Shown: in pieces, positions 25,534 to 33,887 of the stretch
How the letters are laid out: each line of letters begins with the position of its first letter
How positions within the stretch are numbered: the first letter of the stretch is position 1
Origin: Actinomycetota bacterium
GTDB taxonomy: Bacteria > Actinomycetota > Actinomycetes > Nanopelagicales > Nanopelagicaceae
Assembly (NCBI GenBank): GCA_947451045.1
Contig: CANFXM010000012.1
Location: 1 to 34,952 of the forward strand
Reading direction: 5' to 3'
DNA: 34,952 bases
Notes under the pieces: model-generated
Database searches by the model: none
What the model saw: the letters and a program-made list of their open reading frames with translations, nothing else
What the model was told of the DNA's origin: nothing
Position numbers and translations under genes: made by a program

Positions 25534-26337
25534 TTATGCGCCGAGTCGGCGTTGTCTCAACGAATATGCACGAAGTGCTCTCAAAAAATCAACTCGTCTA
25601 AAGTCTGGCCAATAGGCTTCGCAGAAATAAAACTCCGATAAAGCGCTTTGCCACAACAAGAATCCGCCTAGCCGCTGTTCCCCCGATGTGCGGATCAGGA
25701 GTTCGGGATCGGGTTGTCCGGCTGTGTAGAGAAATTTTGAAATCTCCTCCGCTGAGAGTTTCTCTTGTGCTTGGCTAATTGAATGCCCATGTGATTCTTC
25801 ATCAGCTAAATAACTCTTGACTGCATCGACAATTTCTCGGCGACCCCCATAACCAATCGCAACATTGACTTCTACGCCATCTGTGCGAATAGGTTTGAGA
25901 TTTTGAAGTTTGGTAGCCAGCCATTCAGGTAATAAATCCAGTGCCCCTACCGCTTTGATATTCCAGCGACCAGTGGCCGCTAACTCATCAACTGTCTGCC
26001 CAATGATCGCAAGCAATGCTTCGAGCTCATCGGGGCTTCGCTTGAAATTATCCGTTGATAGAAGCCACAAAGTCACTACTCGAACGTCAGCCTCTTCGCA
26101 CCATCCCAAAAATTCAATAATCTTGTTAGCACCAGCTTTGTGCCCACGAGCGCTATTTCGAATTCCAACATCACTTGGATCATCTTCATTACGATTTACC
26201 TTCGCCCAGCGGCGATTTCCATCCAGAATTACACCAACATGATGGGGTGTTTTCGAAAAATCAAGATCGCGAACTATCCGCCATTCATAGAATGGATAGA
26301 GGAGTGATTTTATAAATTTACGAATAGCTACGGACAA
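25534..26337 (-). CDS. uppS: Cis-prenyltransferase (UppS / short-chain Z-isoprenyl type)
   Basis: A 267-residue isoprenyl diphosphate synthase. ILDGNRRWAK contains the catalytic Asp; LWLLSTDNFKRSPDEL, IGYGGRREIVDA and the C-terminal PDPELLIRTSGEQRLGGFLLW with SEFYF are diagnostic. It condenses IPP onto allylic diphosphates in cis, supplying polyprenyl phosphate carriers for cell-wall synthesis. The closest remembered relative is mycobacterial Rv1086 (short Z-farnesyl type), so product length is uncertain. TTG 26337 was chosen because CGGAG lies seven bases upstream; TTG 26355 would add six residues. It overlaps the upstream gene by 20 bases. Confidence 0.88.
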   Translation of the reverse strand: MSVAIRKFIKSLLYPFYEWRIVRDLDFSKTPHHVGVILDGNRRWAKVNRNEDDPSDVGIRNSARGHKAGANKIIEFLGWCEEADVRVVTLWLLSTDNFKRSPDELEALLAIIGQTVDELAATGRWNIKAVGALDLLPEWLATKLQNLKPIRTDGVEVNVAIGYGGRREIVDAVKSYLADEESHGHSISQAQEKLSAEEISKFLYTAGQPDPELLIRTSGEQRLGGFLLWQSALSEFYFCEAYWPDFRRVDFLRALRAYSLRQRRLGA

Positions 26338-26617
26338 CGCGGCGCTCCGCAGCAATTGATGCCACTGGCAATGTTCCAGCCAAAATCAAACCAAGCATCT
26401 TCATCAATGACCATTTAGCTTTCATCGCAAATTGAATAGCTGTTAGGACATAGACCGGATAAAGATATCCATGAACCATGGGAATCCAAATAATGTGTGA
26501 GAGCGCACTTGAGGCTACCCACCCTAATTTCACTGGCATATATACAAACCAGAGAAGTAGCGACATAACACCCGAGACAATCGCCATTACGCGAAAACGT
26601 AGAATTTCGTTCTTCAT
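26318..26617 (-). CDS. DUF3817 small integral membrane protein
   Basis: A 99-residue protein with three membrane helices and the DUF3817 signature: FRVMAIVSGVMSLLLW at the start and WIPMVHGYLYPVYV in the centre. Function unknown; related actinobacterial proteins are frequent neighbours of membrane-biogenesis genes. Its ATG overlaps the SURF1 stop (ATGA) and its end overlaps uppS, so SURF1, DUF3817 and uppS form one coupled unit. Confidence 0.8.
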   Translation of the reverse strand: MKNEILRFRVMAIVSGVMSLLLWFVYMPVKLGWVASSALSHIIWIPMVHGYLYPVYVLTAIQFAMKAKWSLMKMLGLILAGTLPVASIAAERRVVRSYS

Positions 26618-27327
26618 GCTCTAACTCTACGTTGATATAGCGGAAGGTAAAGCACCACCGCAGCCATCAACCACCAAATAAAAACGTAAGAAAGATGTTG
26701 CCAATAAAAACCCGGGATATGGGGGTTGGTGGCCGCCGAATAGATAACTCGATCTCGCTCTAAGAGACCAGTCCTCGTTCTCTCCTTGGATGCGTTGATG
26801 AATCCGTCATAAAGATTGAGGTTAGTCGTTGAAACTAATACCGAACTATCCAGTCGTGAAATAACACCGGGGGCGTTGAAGCCATGATCATCGTTTTGGT
26901 GAGGAGTAAGAATTCCGACAACTGTTATTTTCGTTGACATAGCAATTTCGGGATTCTTGAGTCGATCTGACCAAAGACCCCGAAGCACCAGAATTCCATC
27001 GGTTGGATTTACTTGTAGCAGTGCGCCTTCCCAATCTGAAATCTTGCCAGTGGAATCTTTTTGATTGGGAACTTTATAGTTCGCAACATAATTTCCAGTT
27101 ACAGTCACGTTGGTATTTATTCCTTTGATACCTAGTGATTGAAGTGGTGAGGCAACACTATTGAGTGCAACAGGTGCTGAGATTTCTTTGTGCACTTTCA
27201 TAGAACTCTTCAATACTTTTGCTCGATCCAATTGCCAGAGACCTAAACTAATAAAAACTAGGGCAACAAGTAATACGGCAATTGCTTGTGCGAAAACGCG
27301 CAGAAATCGATTAGTCTTGTGATTCAT
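26614..27327 (-). CDS. SURF1 family cytochrome oxidase assembly protein
   Basis: A 237-residue protein with the SURF1 plan: an N-terminal membrane helix (AIAVLLVALVFISLGLWQLDRAK, where LGxWQLxR is the family signature), a soluble outer domain (VTVTGNY, LLQVNPTDGILVLRGLW) and a second helix near the end preceded by YWQHLSYVFIWWLM. SURF1 proteins help insert heme a into subunit I of aa3-type cytochrome c oxidase. The ATG lies inside the end of the small membrane-protein gene at 27311-27448. Confidence 0.88.
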   Translation of the reverse strand: MNHKTNRFLRVFAQAIAVLLVALVFISLGLWQLDRAKVLKSSMKVHKEISAPVALNSVASPLQSLGIKGINTNVTVTGNYVANYKVPNQKDSTGKISDWEGALLQVNPTDGILVLRGLWSDRLKNPEIAMSTKITVVGILTPHQNDDHGFNAPGVISRLDSSVLVSTTNLNLYDGFINASKERTRTGLLERDRVIYSAATNPHIPGFYWQHLSYVFIWWLMAAVVLYLPLYQRRVRA

Positions 27328-27448
27328 TGTTGCGCTCAGACATTCGCATATAGCGCTTATAAAAACTGCGAAGAAGAAATACGACTGCGATAATCAAAAT
27401 CGCGACAGTAAGTGAGCCAGCCGAGCCCATATCAATATTCTTTTGCAT
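27311..27448 (-). CDS. Small single-pass membrane protein, 45 aa
   Basis: A short frame (ATG 27448 to TAA 27311) encodes MQKNIDMGSAGS, a hydrophobic helix (LTVAILIIAVVFLL), then the basic RSFYKRYMRM and a polar tail. The distribution of charge predicts an N-out/C-in single-pass protein. It overlaps the SURF1 start by 17 bases in another frame and is divergent from the DUF4307 gene over 14 bases, which argues for a real, coupled gene. A CATGAT box lies six bases before its ATG. No family recognised; a role with the oxidase assembly protein is inference from position only. Confidence 0.65.
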   Translation of the reverse strand: MQKNIDMGSAGSLTVAILIIAVVFLLRSFYKRYMRMSERNNESQD

Positions 27449-27450
27449 GA

Positions 27451-27460
27451 CATAATCATG
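27451..27460. promoter_or_regulatory. Overlapping divergent -10 boxes before DUF4307 and the small membrane gene
   Basis: CATAAT on the plus strand (27451-27456) ends six bases before ATG 27463. CATGAT on the minus strand (27460-27455) ends six bases before ATG 27448. Only 14 bases separate the two starts, so both genes are predicted leaderless. Confidence 0.45.
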
Positions 27461-27462
27461 CC

Positions 27463-27855
27463 ATGCAATCTGAGGTTCCATTCTCTTACGAAGAAAGATA
27501 TGGCCTGCGCCCTAAGAATAAATGGCAGCTCCCTGCAATCGTTATTGCATTAGTAGGAATTTCTTGGTTGACCTGGGCAGGATTGCATCATGCCAATCCG
27601 CCATATCGCAGCACTCTTATCTCTTTTTCCGTAGTGAATGAAAAAGAAATATCAATCAGATATTCCATTGAACGCAGATCGCTAACGAGTATATTTACTT
27701 GCACGCTAGTGGCGCGAGATATAGACAAAAATGTGGTGGGGCAAATAGATCAAGTAATTAGCGCTGGAGATAAGATTTCCGAGCGCACTACGCTCATTCC
27801 CACGCGTGGTCAAGCAGTCAATGCAGATGTAGTGCGATGCCGACAAGGTTCCTAA
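27463..27855 (+). CDS. DUF4307 membrane-anchored protein
   Basis: A 130-residue protein: a short cytoplasmic start (FSYEERYGLRP), one membrane helix (AIVIALVGISWLTWAGL) and an outer beta-rich domain with two cysteines. YGxR before the helix and the C-terminal TRGQAVNADVVRC match the actinobacterial DUF4307 family, which lies beside greA in mycobacteria (Rv1081c), as here. Function unknown. Confidence 0.8.
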   Translation: MQSEVPFSYEERYGLRPKNKWQLPAIVIALVGISWLTWAGLHHANPPYRSTLISFSVVNEKEISIRYSIERRSLTSIFTCTLVARDIDKNVVGQIDQVISAGDKISERTTLIPTRGQAVNADVVRCRQGS

Positions 27856-27876
27856 ACTCAGGTACCTTTATCCCTT

Positions 27877-28350
27877 ATGAGTTCACAGACATGGCTAACC
27901 CAAGAAGCTGCCGATCGTCTTCGCAGCGAACTTGATTATTTAAAAAATGATGCAAGGGTTGATGTCGTGCGCAAAATTGAAGCAGCACGCGCTGAAGGCG
28001 ATTTGAAAGAAAATGGTGGTTATCACGCCGCTCGTGAAGAGCAAGGAAAAATTGAAGCGCGAATTAAGCAATTAATTCATATGTTGGATAACGCCCACAT
28101 TGGAACCCCTCCAGTAAGTGCCGATGGTCTTGTAGGTGCAGGAATGATTGTCACCGCAGATGTTGCAGGAAGCGAAGAGAAGTTCTTGCTGGGTTCACGT
28201 GAAATAGCAAGTGGTGACCTCGATGTTTACAGTGAAAAATCACCTTTAGGTGCTGCTGTCATGGGAGCAAAGATTGGGGATACTGTAGTTTTCAAAGCCC
28301 CCAGCGGAAAAGAAATTACTGTTCTCATCAAATCAGTGGAAAATTTCTAA
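27877..28350 (+). CDS. greA: Transcription elongation factor GreA
   Basis: A 157-residue GreA. The N-terminal coiled coil carries the tip AEGDLKENGGYHAAREEQ, with acidic D42 and E45 that stimulate RNA polymerase to cleave backtracked transcripts; the C-terminal globular domain has SPLGAAVMGAKIGDTVVFKAPSG. Family-typical length. A TACCTT box lies eight bases before the ATG, 21 bases after the DUF4307 stop, so it may have its own promoter. Convergent with the ABC genes; five bases separate the stops. Confidence 0.95.
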   Translation: MSSQTWLTQEAADRLRSELDYLKNDARVDVVRKIEAARAEGDLKENGGYHAAREEQGKIEARIKQLIHMLDNAHIGTPPVSADGLVGAGMIVTADVAGSEEKFLLGSREIASGDLDVYSEKSPLGAAVMGAKIGDTVVFKAPSGKEITVLIKSVENF

Positions 28351-28355
28351 ACATT

Positions 28356-29150
28356 TTATTTGCTTGAATTTATATATTTTCGCACGCTCAATGGAATAAA
28401 AATCACCATAATGACAACCATATAAATCAGTGACATCACCAATGGATGAGTACTTGGGAATGAACCTGCAGTTACTCCAAATTGATTTTTGACTCCAAAG
28501 AGTTCTCTGCAAGCAGCCACCATTGTTGATACCGGATTCCACTCTGCAACATATTGCAAAGCTCTAGGCATTCCTGTCGTTGGTGCAAAAGCATTTGAAA
28601 GAAATGTCATTGGAAAAGTAATCATAAAACTCATATTTTGAACCACCCGAGCATCGCGGGCTGAAAGCCCCGCAAATATTCCAGTCCAGGACAGTGCGTA
28701 TCCAAAGAGAAGTAAGAAAAGGAATGCCAGTAATACTTTTGGTAATCCTGATGTTGGTCGCCAACCAACGACGTAGCCAGCGGTGCCCATGACAGCGAGT
28801 ACAACTATGTTGAGAAGTGAATCTCCCAGTGTGCGTCCAACAACTAATGCCGATCGTGAAATAGGAAGTGATCTAAATCGGTCAATTAATCCTTTGCCCA
28901 TATCTTCGGCCAGCCCCGACGCTGTCGCTGCCAAAGTAAAAGCAACGGTTTGAACGAAGATTCCGGGCATTAAGAGCTGAACATATCCCCCTGGTTGGCC
29001 AGTTGAAATAGAGCCACCGAATACATATCTAAAGAGCAACACAAACATCACAGGTTGGATAGTTGAAAACAAAAGCACTTCAGGTACTCGGGCTAATTGC
29101 AGTAGTTGACGCTTGGTAATGACGAGGGCATCAGATATTGCATTCTTCAT
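28356..29150 (-). CDS. ABC-2 type exporter permease (DrrB-like)
   Basis: A 264-residue membrane protein with six predicted helices and the ABC-2 permease features MFVLLFRYVFGGSI, LMPGIFVQTVAFTLAATASGLAEDMGKGLIDRFRSLPISRSAL (split around helix 2) and FPMTFLSNAFAPTTGMP. This pattern is typical of DrrB-type subunits of daunorubicin/drug and lipid exporters. Its ATG overlaps the stop of the ATPase gene (ATGA), so the subunits are co-translated. Substrate unknown. Confidence 0.88.
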   Translation of the reverse strand: MKNAISDALVITKRQLLQLARVPEVLLFSTIQPVMFVLLFRYVFGGSISTGQPGGYVQLLMPGIFVQTVAFTLAATASGLAEDMGKGLIDRFRSLPISRSALVVGRTLGDSLLNIVVLAVMGTAGYVVGWRPTSGLPKVLLAFLFLLLFGYALSWTGIFAGLSARDARVVQNMSFMITFPMTFLSNAFAPTTGMPRALQYVAEWNPVSTMVAACRELFGVKNQFGVTAGSFPSTHPLVMSLIYMVVIMVIFIPLSVRKYINSSK

Positions 29151-30103
29151 GATTGTTCACCTTCCTCGGCAACATGGCCTGTCAGCGACATAAATACATC
29201 ATCGAGTGAAGGACGCTTGAGTCCAACATCGAGTGGGTGAATTCCTGAGGCATCGAGTTCTCTGAGAACCTCAATGAGAGCGCTTACACCTGTTGATACC
29301 GGCGCACTTACTTGCCGTAGTGCGTCATCGAGTGAGGCTTTGTTACCACTTACTTTGGAAACAATTTCCATCGTTGCCTGGATCTGTTGTGATTCAACAA
29401 CAACTTCTAAACGTTCTCCACCAACTTGCTTCTTGAGTACATCGGAAGTTCCGCGAGCAATAACTTTTCCGTGATCGATAACTGCAATTTCATCGGCAAG
29501 CTGATCTGCTTCTTCCAGATATTGAGTTGTTAGTAAAAGCGTCACTCCATCTTTTACTAACTCTTCAATGACTCCCCACATCTCTTGCCGACCGCGCGGA
29601 TCCAAACCTGTCGTTGGTTCATCTAAGAAAAGGACTTTTGGCTTCACAATCAGTGATGCGGCAAGATCTAAACGGCGGCGCATTCCGCCTGAATAAGTTT
29701 TGATTGGGCGGCGCGCACTATCGGTGAGTGAAAATCTTTCAAGCAATTCATTGGCGCGATTGATCGATGCTTGCTTTCCTAAATGATAGAGACGACCAAA
29801 CATCACCAAGTTATCCCAGCCAGTGAGGGTTTCATCAACAGCTGCATATTGACCCGAGAGGCCAATAATTTCGCGAACTTTCTCAGGATTCCTTATGACA
29901 TCAATTCCACCAACGGATGCCTGTCCACTATCTGGATTCAAAAGAGTTGCAAGAATTCGTACAGTCGTTGTCTTTCCCGCGCCATTAGGGCCTAAAACAC
30001 TCAGAACAGTGCCTTCTTCGACATCGAGGGATAAATCATCCAAGGCTCTGACCTCGCCATTGCGATAGGTCTTGACCAGATGCTGGGCGATAACTGATTT
30101 CAC
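29147..30103 (-). CDS. ABC transporter ATP-binding protein (DrrA-like)
   Basis: A 318-residue ATPase subunit: Walker A LGPNGAGKTTTVR, Q-loop GLSGQYAAVDE, signature YSGGMRRRLDLA, Walker B VLFLDEPTTGLDP and TTQYLEEADQLAD, where Gln replaces the usual His of the H-loop, as is common in DrrA-type proteins. The C-terminal 90 residues (LEVVVES ... VGLKRPSLDDVFMSLTGH) are the DrrA accessory domain. It starts with GTG, six bases after TAAGTT, so it is probably leaderless. Divergent from the DHA2 exporter. Confidence 0.9.
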   Translation of the reverse strand: MKSVIAQHLVKTYRNGEVRALDDLSLDVEEGTVLSVLGPNGAGKTTTVRILATLLNPDSGQASVGGIDVIRNPEKVREIIGLSGQYAAVDETLTGWDNLVMFGRLYHLGKQASINRANELLERFSLTDSARRPIKTYSGGMRRRLDLAASLIVKPKVLFLDEPTTGLDPRGRQEMWGVIEELVKDGVTLLLTTQYLEEADQLADEIAVIDHGKVIARGTSDVLKKQVGGERLEVVVESQQIQATMEIVSKVSGNKASLDDALRQVSAPVSTGVSALIEVLRELDASGIHPLDVGLKRPSLDDVFMSLTGHVAEEGEQS

Positions 30104-30109
30104 AGAGTA

Positions 30110-30115
30110 AACTTA
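30110..30115 (-). promoter_or_regulatory. -10 box TAAGTT of the ABC exporter operon
   Basis: TAAGTT ends six bases before the GTG start at 30103. The remaining 56 bases to the divergent MFS gene contain a TCTCG/CGAGA inverted repeat (30130-30134 with 30146-30150), a possible but weak operator between two exporter genes. Confidence 0.45.
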
Positions 30116-30171
30116 CAGCCATCGCATTATCTCGGCGAAATTTATCGAGAACCAATATTTGAAAGGCACCC

Positions 30172-31773
30172 ATGTCAAAAGACGCGCCCGTAAAGGAACA
30201 CACACACCGCGAAATCATGATCATCCTCAGTGGACTCATGACCGGTATGTTGCTTGCCGCCCTTGATCAAACAATCGTCTCAACAGCCCTCAAGAGCATC
30301 GTGGAAGATTTTAATGGTCTCAACCATTACACCTGGGTAGTAACCGCTTACCTTCTAACCTCGACAGCGTCTACTCCGCTGTACGGAAAAATTTCAGATA
30401 TTTATGGGCGCCGGATTGTTTTCCAATTCGCAATTGTTACCTTCTTGTTAGGTTCATTCTTAGCCGGTGCTTCGCAAAACATGACACAGCTCATCGCTAC
30501 CCGCGCGCTTCAAGGTCTTGGTGCAGGTGGATTGATGGCACTTACATTCGTCATCATTGGTGACATTGTTCCTCCTCGCGAACGCGGACGTTATCAAGGG
30601 TATTTCGGCGCAGTATGGGGACTTTCCTCAGTTGCAGGACCGCTACTCGGTGGTTTCTTCTCAGATCACAAGACAATCTTTGGCGTAACAGGATGGCGTT
30701 GGATTTTCTACATCAACTTGCCATTCGGAATTGCAGCACTGGCAATTACTTCAGCTGTGCTTCATATTCCTAAAGTAAAGCGCGAACACAGCATCGACTA
30801 TCTAGGCGCTCTACTTATGGTCTTTGGTGTTTCATCAATTTTGCTCTCTGTTTCAATTTATGGACCTCAGTACGGTTGGTCAGATAGCCGAACAATTATG
30901 TATCTCCTTGTTGGCATCGCACTTACTGTTGCATTCTTGTTCTGGGAGAGAAAAGCCAAAGAACCAATTCTTCCACTCTCACTTTTCAAGAATCATACGT
31001 TCTCACTAACATCACTTCTGGGCGCAGTAATTGGCGCAGGTATGTTTGGTGCAATCGTTATGTTGCCTCTGTATCTACAGGTAGTAAAAGGTAACTCTGC
31101 AACACAAGCTGGATTGAAACTGATTCCATTGATGCTTGGCATTGTTTCAACCTCAATATTTAGCGGTAAGCAGATTACAAAGCATGGTCACTACAAAAAG
31201 TATCCGATTATGGGTACCGCTCTAATGACTCTTGGAATTCTGGCAATGACTCGTTTGAGCATCGCGACTCCATATTGGTTGCTATCAATATTTGCAATCA
31301 TGGTCGGCGCAGGTCTTGGACTCTCGATGCAGACCATCGTTATTGCGCTTCAAAATGCAGTTGAATTCAAGGATATGGGTGTTGCTACAAGTAGTAATAC
31401 TTTCTTCCGCTCTCTCGGTAGCGTTTTTGGTACTGCAATCTTTGGATCAATTCTGACCAATCGTGTTACGCATTATCTACAAAGCGGATTCACAAATCTG
31501 GCTGCACAGAATCCTGATGCAGTCAAAGGTTTTGATCCTGCAAAACTACAAGGTCTAAGCAATAACACTGCAGTCTTGAAGACCTTGCCACCAGCTGTCC
31601 AGCACACAGCACTTGAAGCTTTCGTGAATTCATTTCACGTTGTTTTCTACGCAGCAGCACCCGTCACCGCTCTTGGTTTTATTCTCGCCTTGATGTTGCG
31701 TGAAGCACCACTTCGTACAAATAAGGACTATGCAGCGGCTCGCGAGGAAGCAGCTGGTGAGGCTCTTGGTTGA
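30172..31773 (+). CDS. DHA2 family multidrug MFS exporter (EmrB/QacA type)
   Basis: A 533-residue transporter with about 14 membrane helices. [14 protein letters not shown] in helix 1 is the DHA2 signature motif; [10 protein letters not shown] is motif [29 protein letters not shown] and [12 protein letters not shown] are typical of EmrB/QacA proton-driven drug exporters. The substrate cannot be read from sequence. AAAGG five bases before the ATG gives a conventional ribosome-binding site. The stop overlaps the TTG start of the next transporter, so the two are coupled. Confidence 0.9.
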   Translation: MSKDAPVKEHTHREIMIILSGLMTGMLLAALDQTIVSTALKSIVEDFNGLNHYTWVVTAYLLTSTASTPLYGKISDIYGRRIVFQFAIVTFLLGSFLAGASQNMTQLIATRALQGLGAGGLMALTFVIIGDIVPPRERGRYQGYFGAVWGLSSVAGPLLGGFFSDHKTIFGVTGWRWIFYINLPFGIAALAITSAVLHIPKVKREHSIDYLGALLMVFGVSSILLSVSIYGPQYGWSDSRTIMYLLVGIALTVAFLFWERKAKEPILPLSLFKNHTFSLTSLLGAVIGAGMFGAIVMLPLYLQVVKGNSATQAGLKLIPLMLGIVSTSIFSGKQITKHGHYKKYPIMGTALMTLGILAMTRLSIATPYWLLSIFAIMVGAGLGLSMQTIVIALQNAVEFKDMGVATSSNTFFRSLGSVFGTAIFGSILTNRVTHYLQSGFTNLAAQNPDAVKGFDPAKLQGLSNNTAVLKTLPPAVQHTALEAFVNSFHVVFYAAAPVTALGFILALMLREAPLRTNKDYAAAREEAAGEALG

Positions 31774-32975
31774 TTCGAACTAAGTTCGTTTCACCGTTTG
31801 CCCAATTTGCACGTGAAGTAAAGATATTAATCTTTGCATCATTTTTCGTGGCTTTAGGTTTTGGGATTGTTCTACCTGCAATTCCAGTCTTCGCGCGTTC
31901 CTTTGGTGTCAACAATGCAGCAGTGGGATTAATTGTCTCTGCCTTCGCTGTTGCACGATTTTGTTCAGGGCTAATCTCTGGAAAATTAGTAGACCTCTTT
32001 GGTGAGCGAGCAGTATTTTCCAGCGGCGTAGCAATGGTTTCCCTCTTTACTCTCCTTGCTGGTTTAGCGACTAGTTATCACCAGCTACTTATTTTTCGCT
32101 CAGCTGGCGGCCTTGGATCATCAATGTTCTCAGTCGCCGCTGGTTCTGTAATTATGAGATCAGTTGAAGATGAACACAGAGGTAGAGCGCAATCACTCTA
32201 TAACGGTGCATTTTTGATCGGAGGAATTACCGGTCCTGCAATCGGAGGATTACTGACTCTGATTTCTTTGCGTGCTCCATTTTTTGCTTATTCATTTGCA
32301 CTTGCAATATCGGGACTCGTTGCCTTTTTCTTTCTCAAAGGCGCCAACCTTGGCAAAAGAATCAAAACATCTACGACCATTGCGCATACAACTATTCGAG
32401 AAGCACTTCATCTTCGTCCTTATCGCTATGCACTCATCATGTCTTTTCTCATCACCTGGGTGCTCTTTGGACTTCGCTCAACTGTATTGCCAATCTTTGT
32501 AACTGAAAGTTTGCACTCCACTGCAGCAGTAGTTGGCTACGGCTTCACGCTTTCTGCGATATTCCAAGGAATGCTCTTGCTGAGAGCTGGCAAGATTTCT
32601 GATACTCGCGGCCGACGCTTTGCTGCAATTATTGGGTGCCTCGTCGTCGTTATAGGTGTTGCCGTTATGGTCTTCACAATTCATCCGTGGATGTACCTGC
32701 TCTCGATGTCGATTCTCGGAATCGGTGGTGCCTATCTATCAACCGTTCCCGCAACTGTTGTAGGCGATGTTATTGAAGGAAAAGGGGGGCAAGTAATTGC
32801 GCTTTCGCAAATGGCAGGTGATGCCGGGATGATGGTTGGCCCTGTAACAGTTGGCGCGATTGCTGATGCATTTTCGTATCGAACTGCATTTGCGAGCACC
32901 GGACTTATATTTCTTATTGCAGTAGTGCTTGCATTTAGATTGCCCGAAACAAGGGCCGCTTATTTACCTCAATAA
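31770..32975 (+). CDS. MFS transporter (DHA1-like)
   Basis: A 401-residue transporter with about 12 helices: [20 protein letters not shown] (helix 1), [13 protein letters not shown] (motif A), [19 protein letters not shown] and a second motif-A copy [12 protein letters not shown]. The family fits drug or small-molecule efflux. It begins at TTG 31770, overlapping the previous stop (TTGA), with GGTGAGG upstream. Its partner is the DHA2 exporter; a bidirectional terminator follows. Confidence 0.87.
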   Translation: MIRTKFVSPFAQFAREVKILIFASFFVALGFGIVLPAIPVFARSFGVNNAAVGLIVSAFAVARFCSGLISGKLVDLFGERAVFSSGVAMVSLFTLLAGLATSYHQLLIFRSAGGLGSSMFSVAAGSVIMRSVEDEHRGRAQSLYNGAFLIGGITGPAIGGLLTLISLRAPFFAYSFALAISGLVAFFFLKGANLGKRIKTSTTIAHTTIREALHLRPYRYALIMSFLITWVLFGLRSTVLPIFVTESLHSTAAVVGYGFTLSAIFQGMLLLRAGKISDTRGRRFAAIIGCLVVVIGVAVMVFTIHPWMYLLSMSILGIGGAYLSTVPATVVGDVIEGKGGQVIALSQMAGDAGMMVGPVTVGAIADAFSYRTAFASTGLIFLIAVVLAFRLPETRAAYLPQ

Positions 32976-32978
32976 AAA

Positions 32979-33009
32979 AACCCGCCCCAGCCAGTGGCTA
33001 GGACGGGTT
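32979..33009. terminator. Bidirectional rho-independent terminator
   Basis: AACCCGCCCCAGCC pairs with GGCTAGGACGGGTT (two mismatches, loop AGT). A run of seven A before it becomes a strong T-run on the minus strand, ending the YccA-like gene; on the plus strand TTCTTT follows, ending the MFS pair. Confidence 0.85.
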
Positions 33010-33021
33010 CTTTGGTCTGAA

Positions 33022-33804
33022 TTATCTATCGTTGCGAAGAATCGAAAGCAGACGAAGGACTTCAAGGTATAGCCACACGATTGTGACCATAAGGCCAAAT
33101 GCAGCTCTCCATGATTCTTGTTCTGGTGCGCCAGCAGCAATTCCTTTTTCAATTTGATCGAAATCTAGAACCAAGAAAAACGAAGCGAGTGCCACACCTG
33201 CAAGGCCAATCAAAATCCCTGTGCTTCCACCAGGGAAACCAGTAAATATTGTGATCAGACCTAGCATCAGGTAACCAATCATTGCGCCCAGCATGATGCG
33301 AGTGAACTTAGGTGTTACACTAATCTTTCCACTGCGATACGCAAAGAGCATTCCTGCAAACGCACATAGCGTTGCAATAACTGCTTGGCTAACAATGCCT
33401 GGATAAGCACTGTTATAAACATGACTCAAAGTTCCCAGTGCAACACCTTCAAATGCTGCATAGCTAATAATCAATGCTGGGCGAACTGTTTTGCTAAATG
33501 AGTTAACCATGGCAAGAACAAATCCACCAAGGAGCCCAATCATAAGTGCGCCGCTACCCAAATTAAGCGACCATGCACCAGCACCTGTTACGACAAGTAC
33601 TGCAAATAAAATTGCTGTGCGAGTAACTACATCATCAATTGTCATACGACCTGTGCGCAGTGAAGATGCAGCAGGTGCGTTATATAGATCTTCTAATTGA
33701 ACCGCCTCGGTTTGAGTGGTTGATGTAGGGCTTGGATCAAAAGCGGCATATCCGCGCTTGTTGTTACCGAAAGCGCGTCCTAGAACCGGGTTCGAACTTT
33801 GCAT
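33022..33804 (-). CDS. Bax inhibitor-1 / YccA family membrane protein
   Basis: A 260-residue protein: a soluble 60-residue start, then seven membrane helices. MTIDDVVTRTAILFAVLVVTGA, FALVNSF-like VNSFSKTVRPALIISYAAFEGVALG and LVLDFDQIEKGIAAGAPEQESWRAAFGL with a final VWLYLEVLRLLSIL are typical of the actinobacterial BI-1/YccA branch, whose DxxxI/D pair in the last helices is linked to pH-dependent ion leak in characterised members. Bacterial role poorly known. AAAGGAG before the ATG gives a strong ribosome-binding site. Confidence 0.88.
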   Translation of the reverse strand: MQSSNPVLGRAFGNNKRGYAAFDPSPTSTTQTEAVQLEDLYNAPAASSLRTGRMTIDDVVTRTAILFAVLVVTGAGAWSLNLGSGALMIGLLGGFVLAMVNSFSKTVRPALIISYAAFEGVALGTLSHVYNSAYPGIVSQAVIATLCAFAGMLFAYRSGKISVTPKFTRIMLGAMIGYLMLGLITIFTGFPGGSTGILIGLAGVALASFFLVLDFDQIEKGIAAGAPEQESWRAAFGLMVTIVWLYLEVLRLLSILRNDR

Positions 33805-33823
33805 TTCTCTCCTTTTATATTTC

Positions 33824-33840
33824 CGCTAGCACTTCTAGCG
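33824..33840 (-). promoter_or_regulatory. Hairpin CGCTAG-N5-CTAGCG upstream of the YccA-like gene
   Basis: Perfect 6-bp arms around five bases, about 20 bases before the ATG and just upstream of the ribosome-binding site. No T-run follows, so it is not a terminator of the oxidoreductase gene. It could be an operator or a 5' leader hairpin. Confidence 0.35.
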
Positions 33841-33887
33841 TTGTAAGCAATAACAATAATACGGCTAGGAATCTTCCCGCGCTTGGC

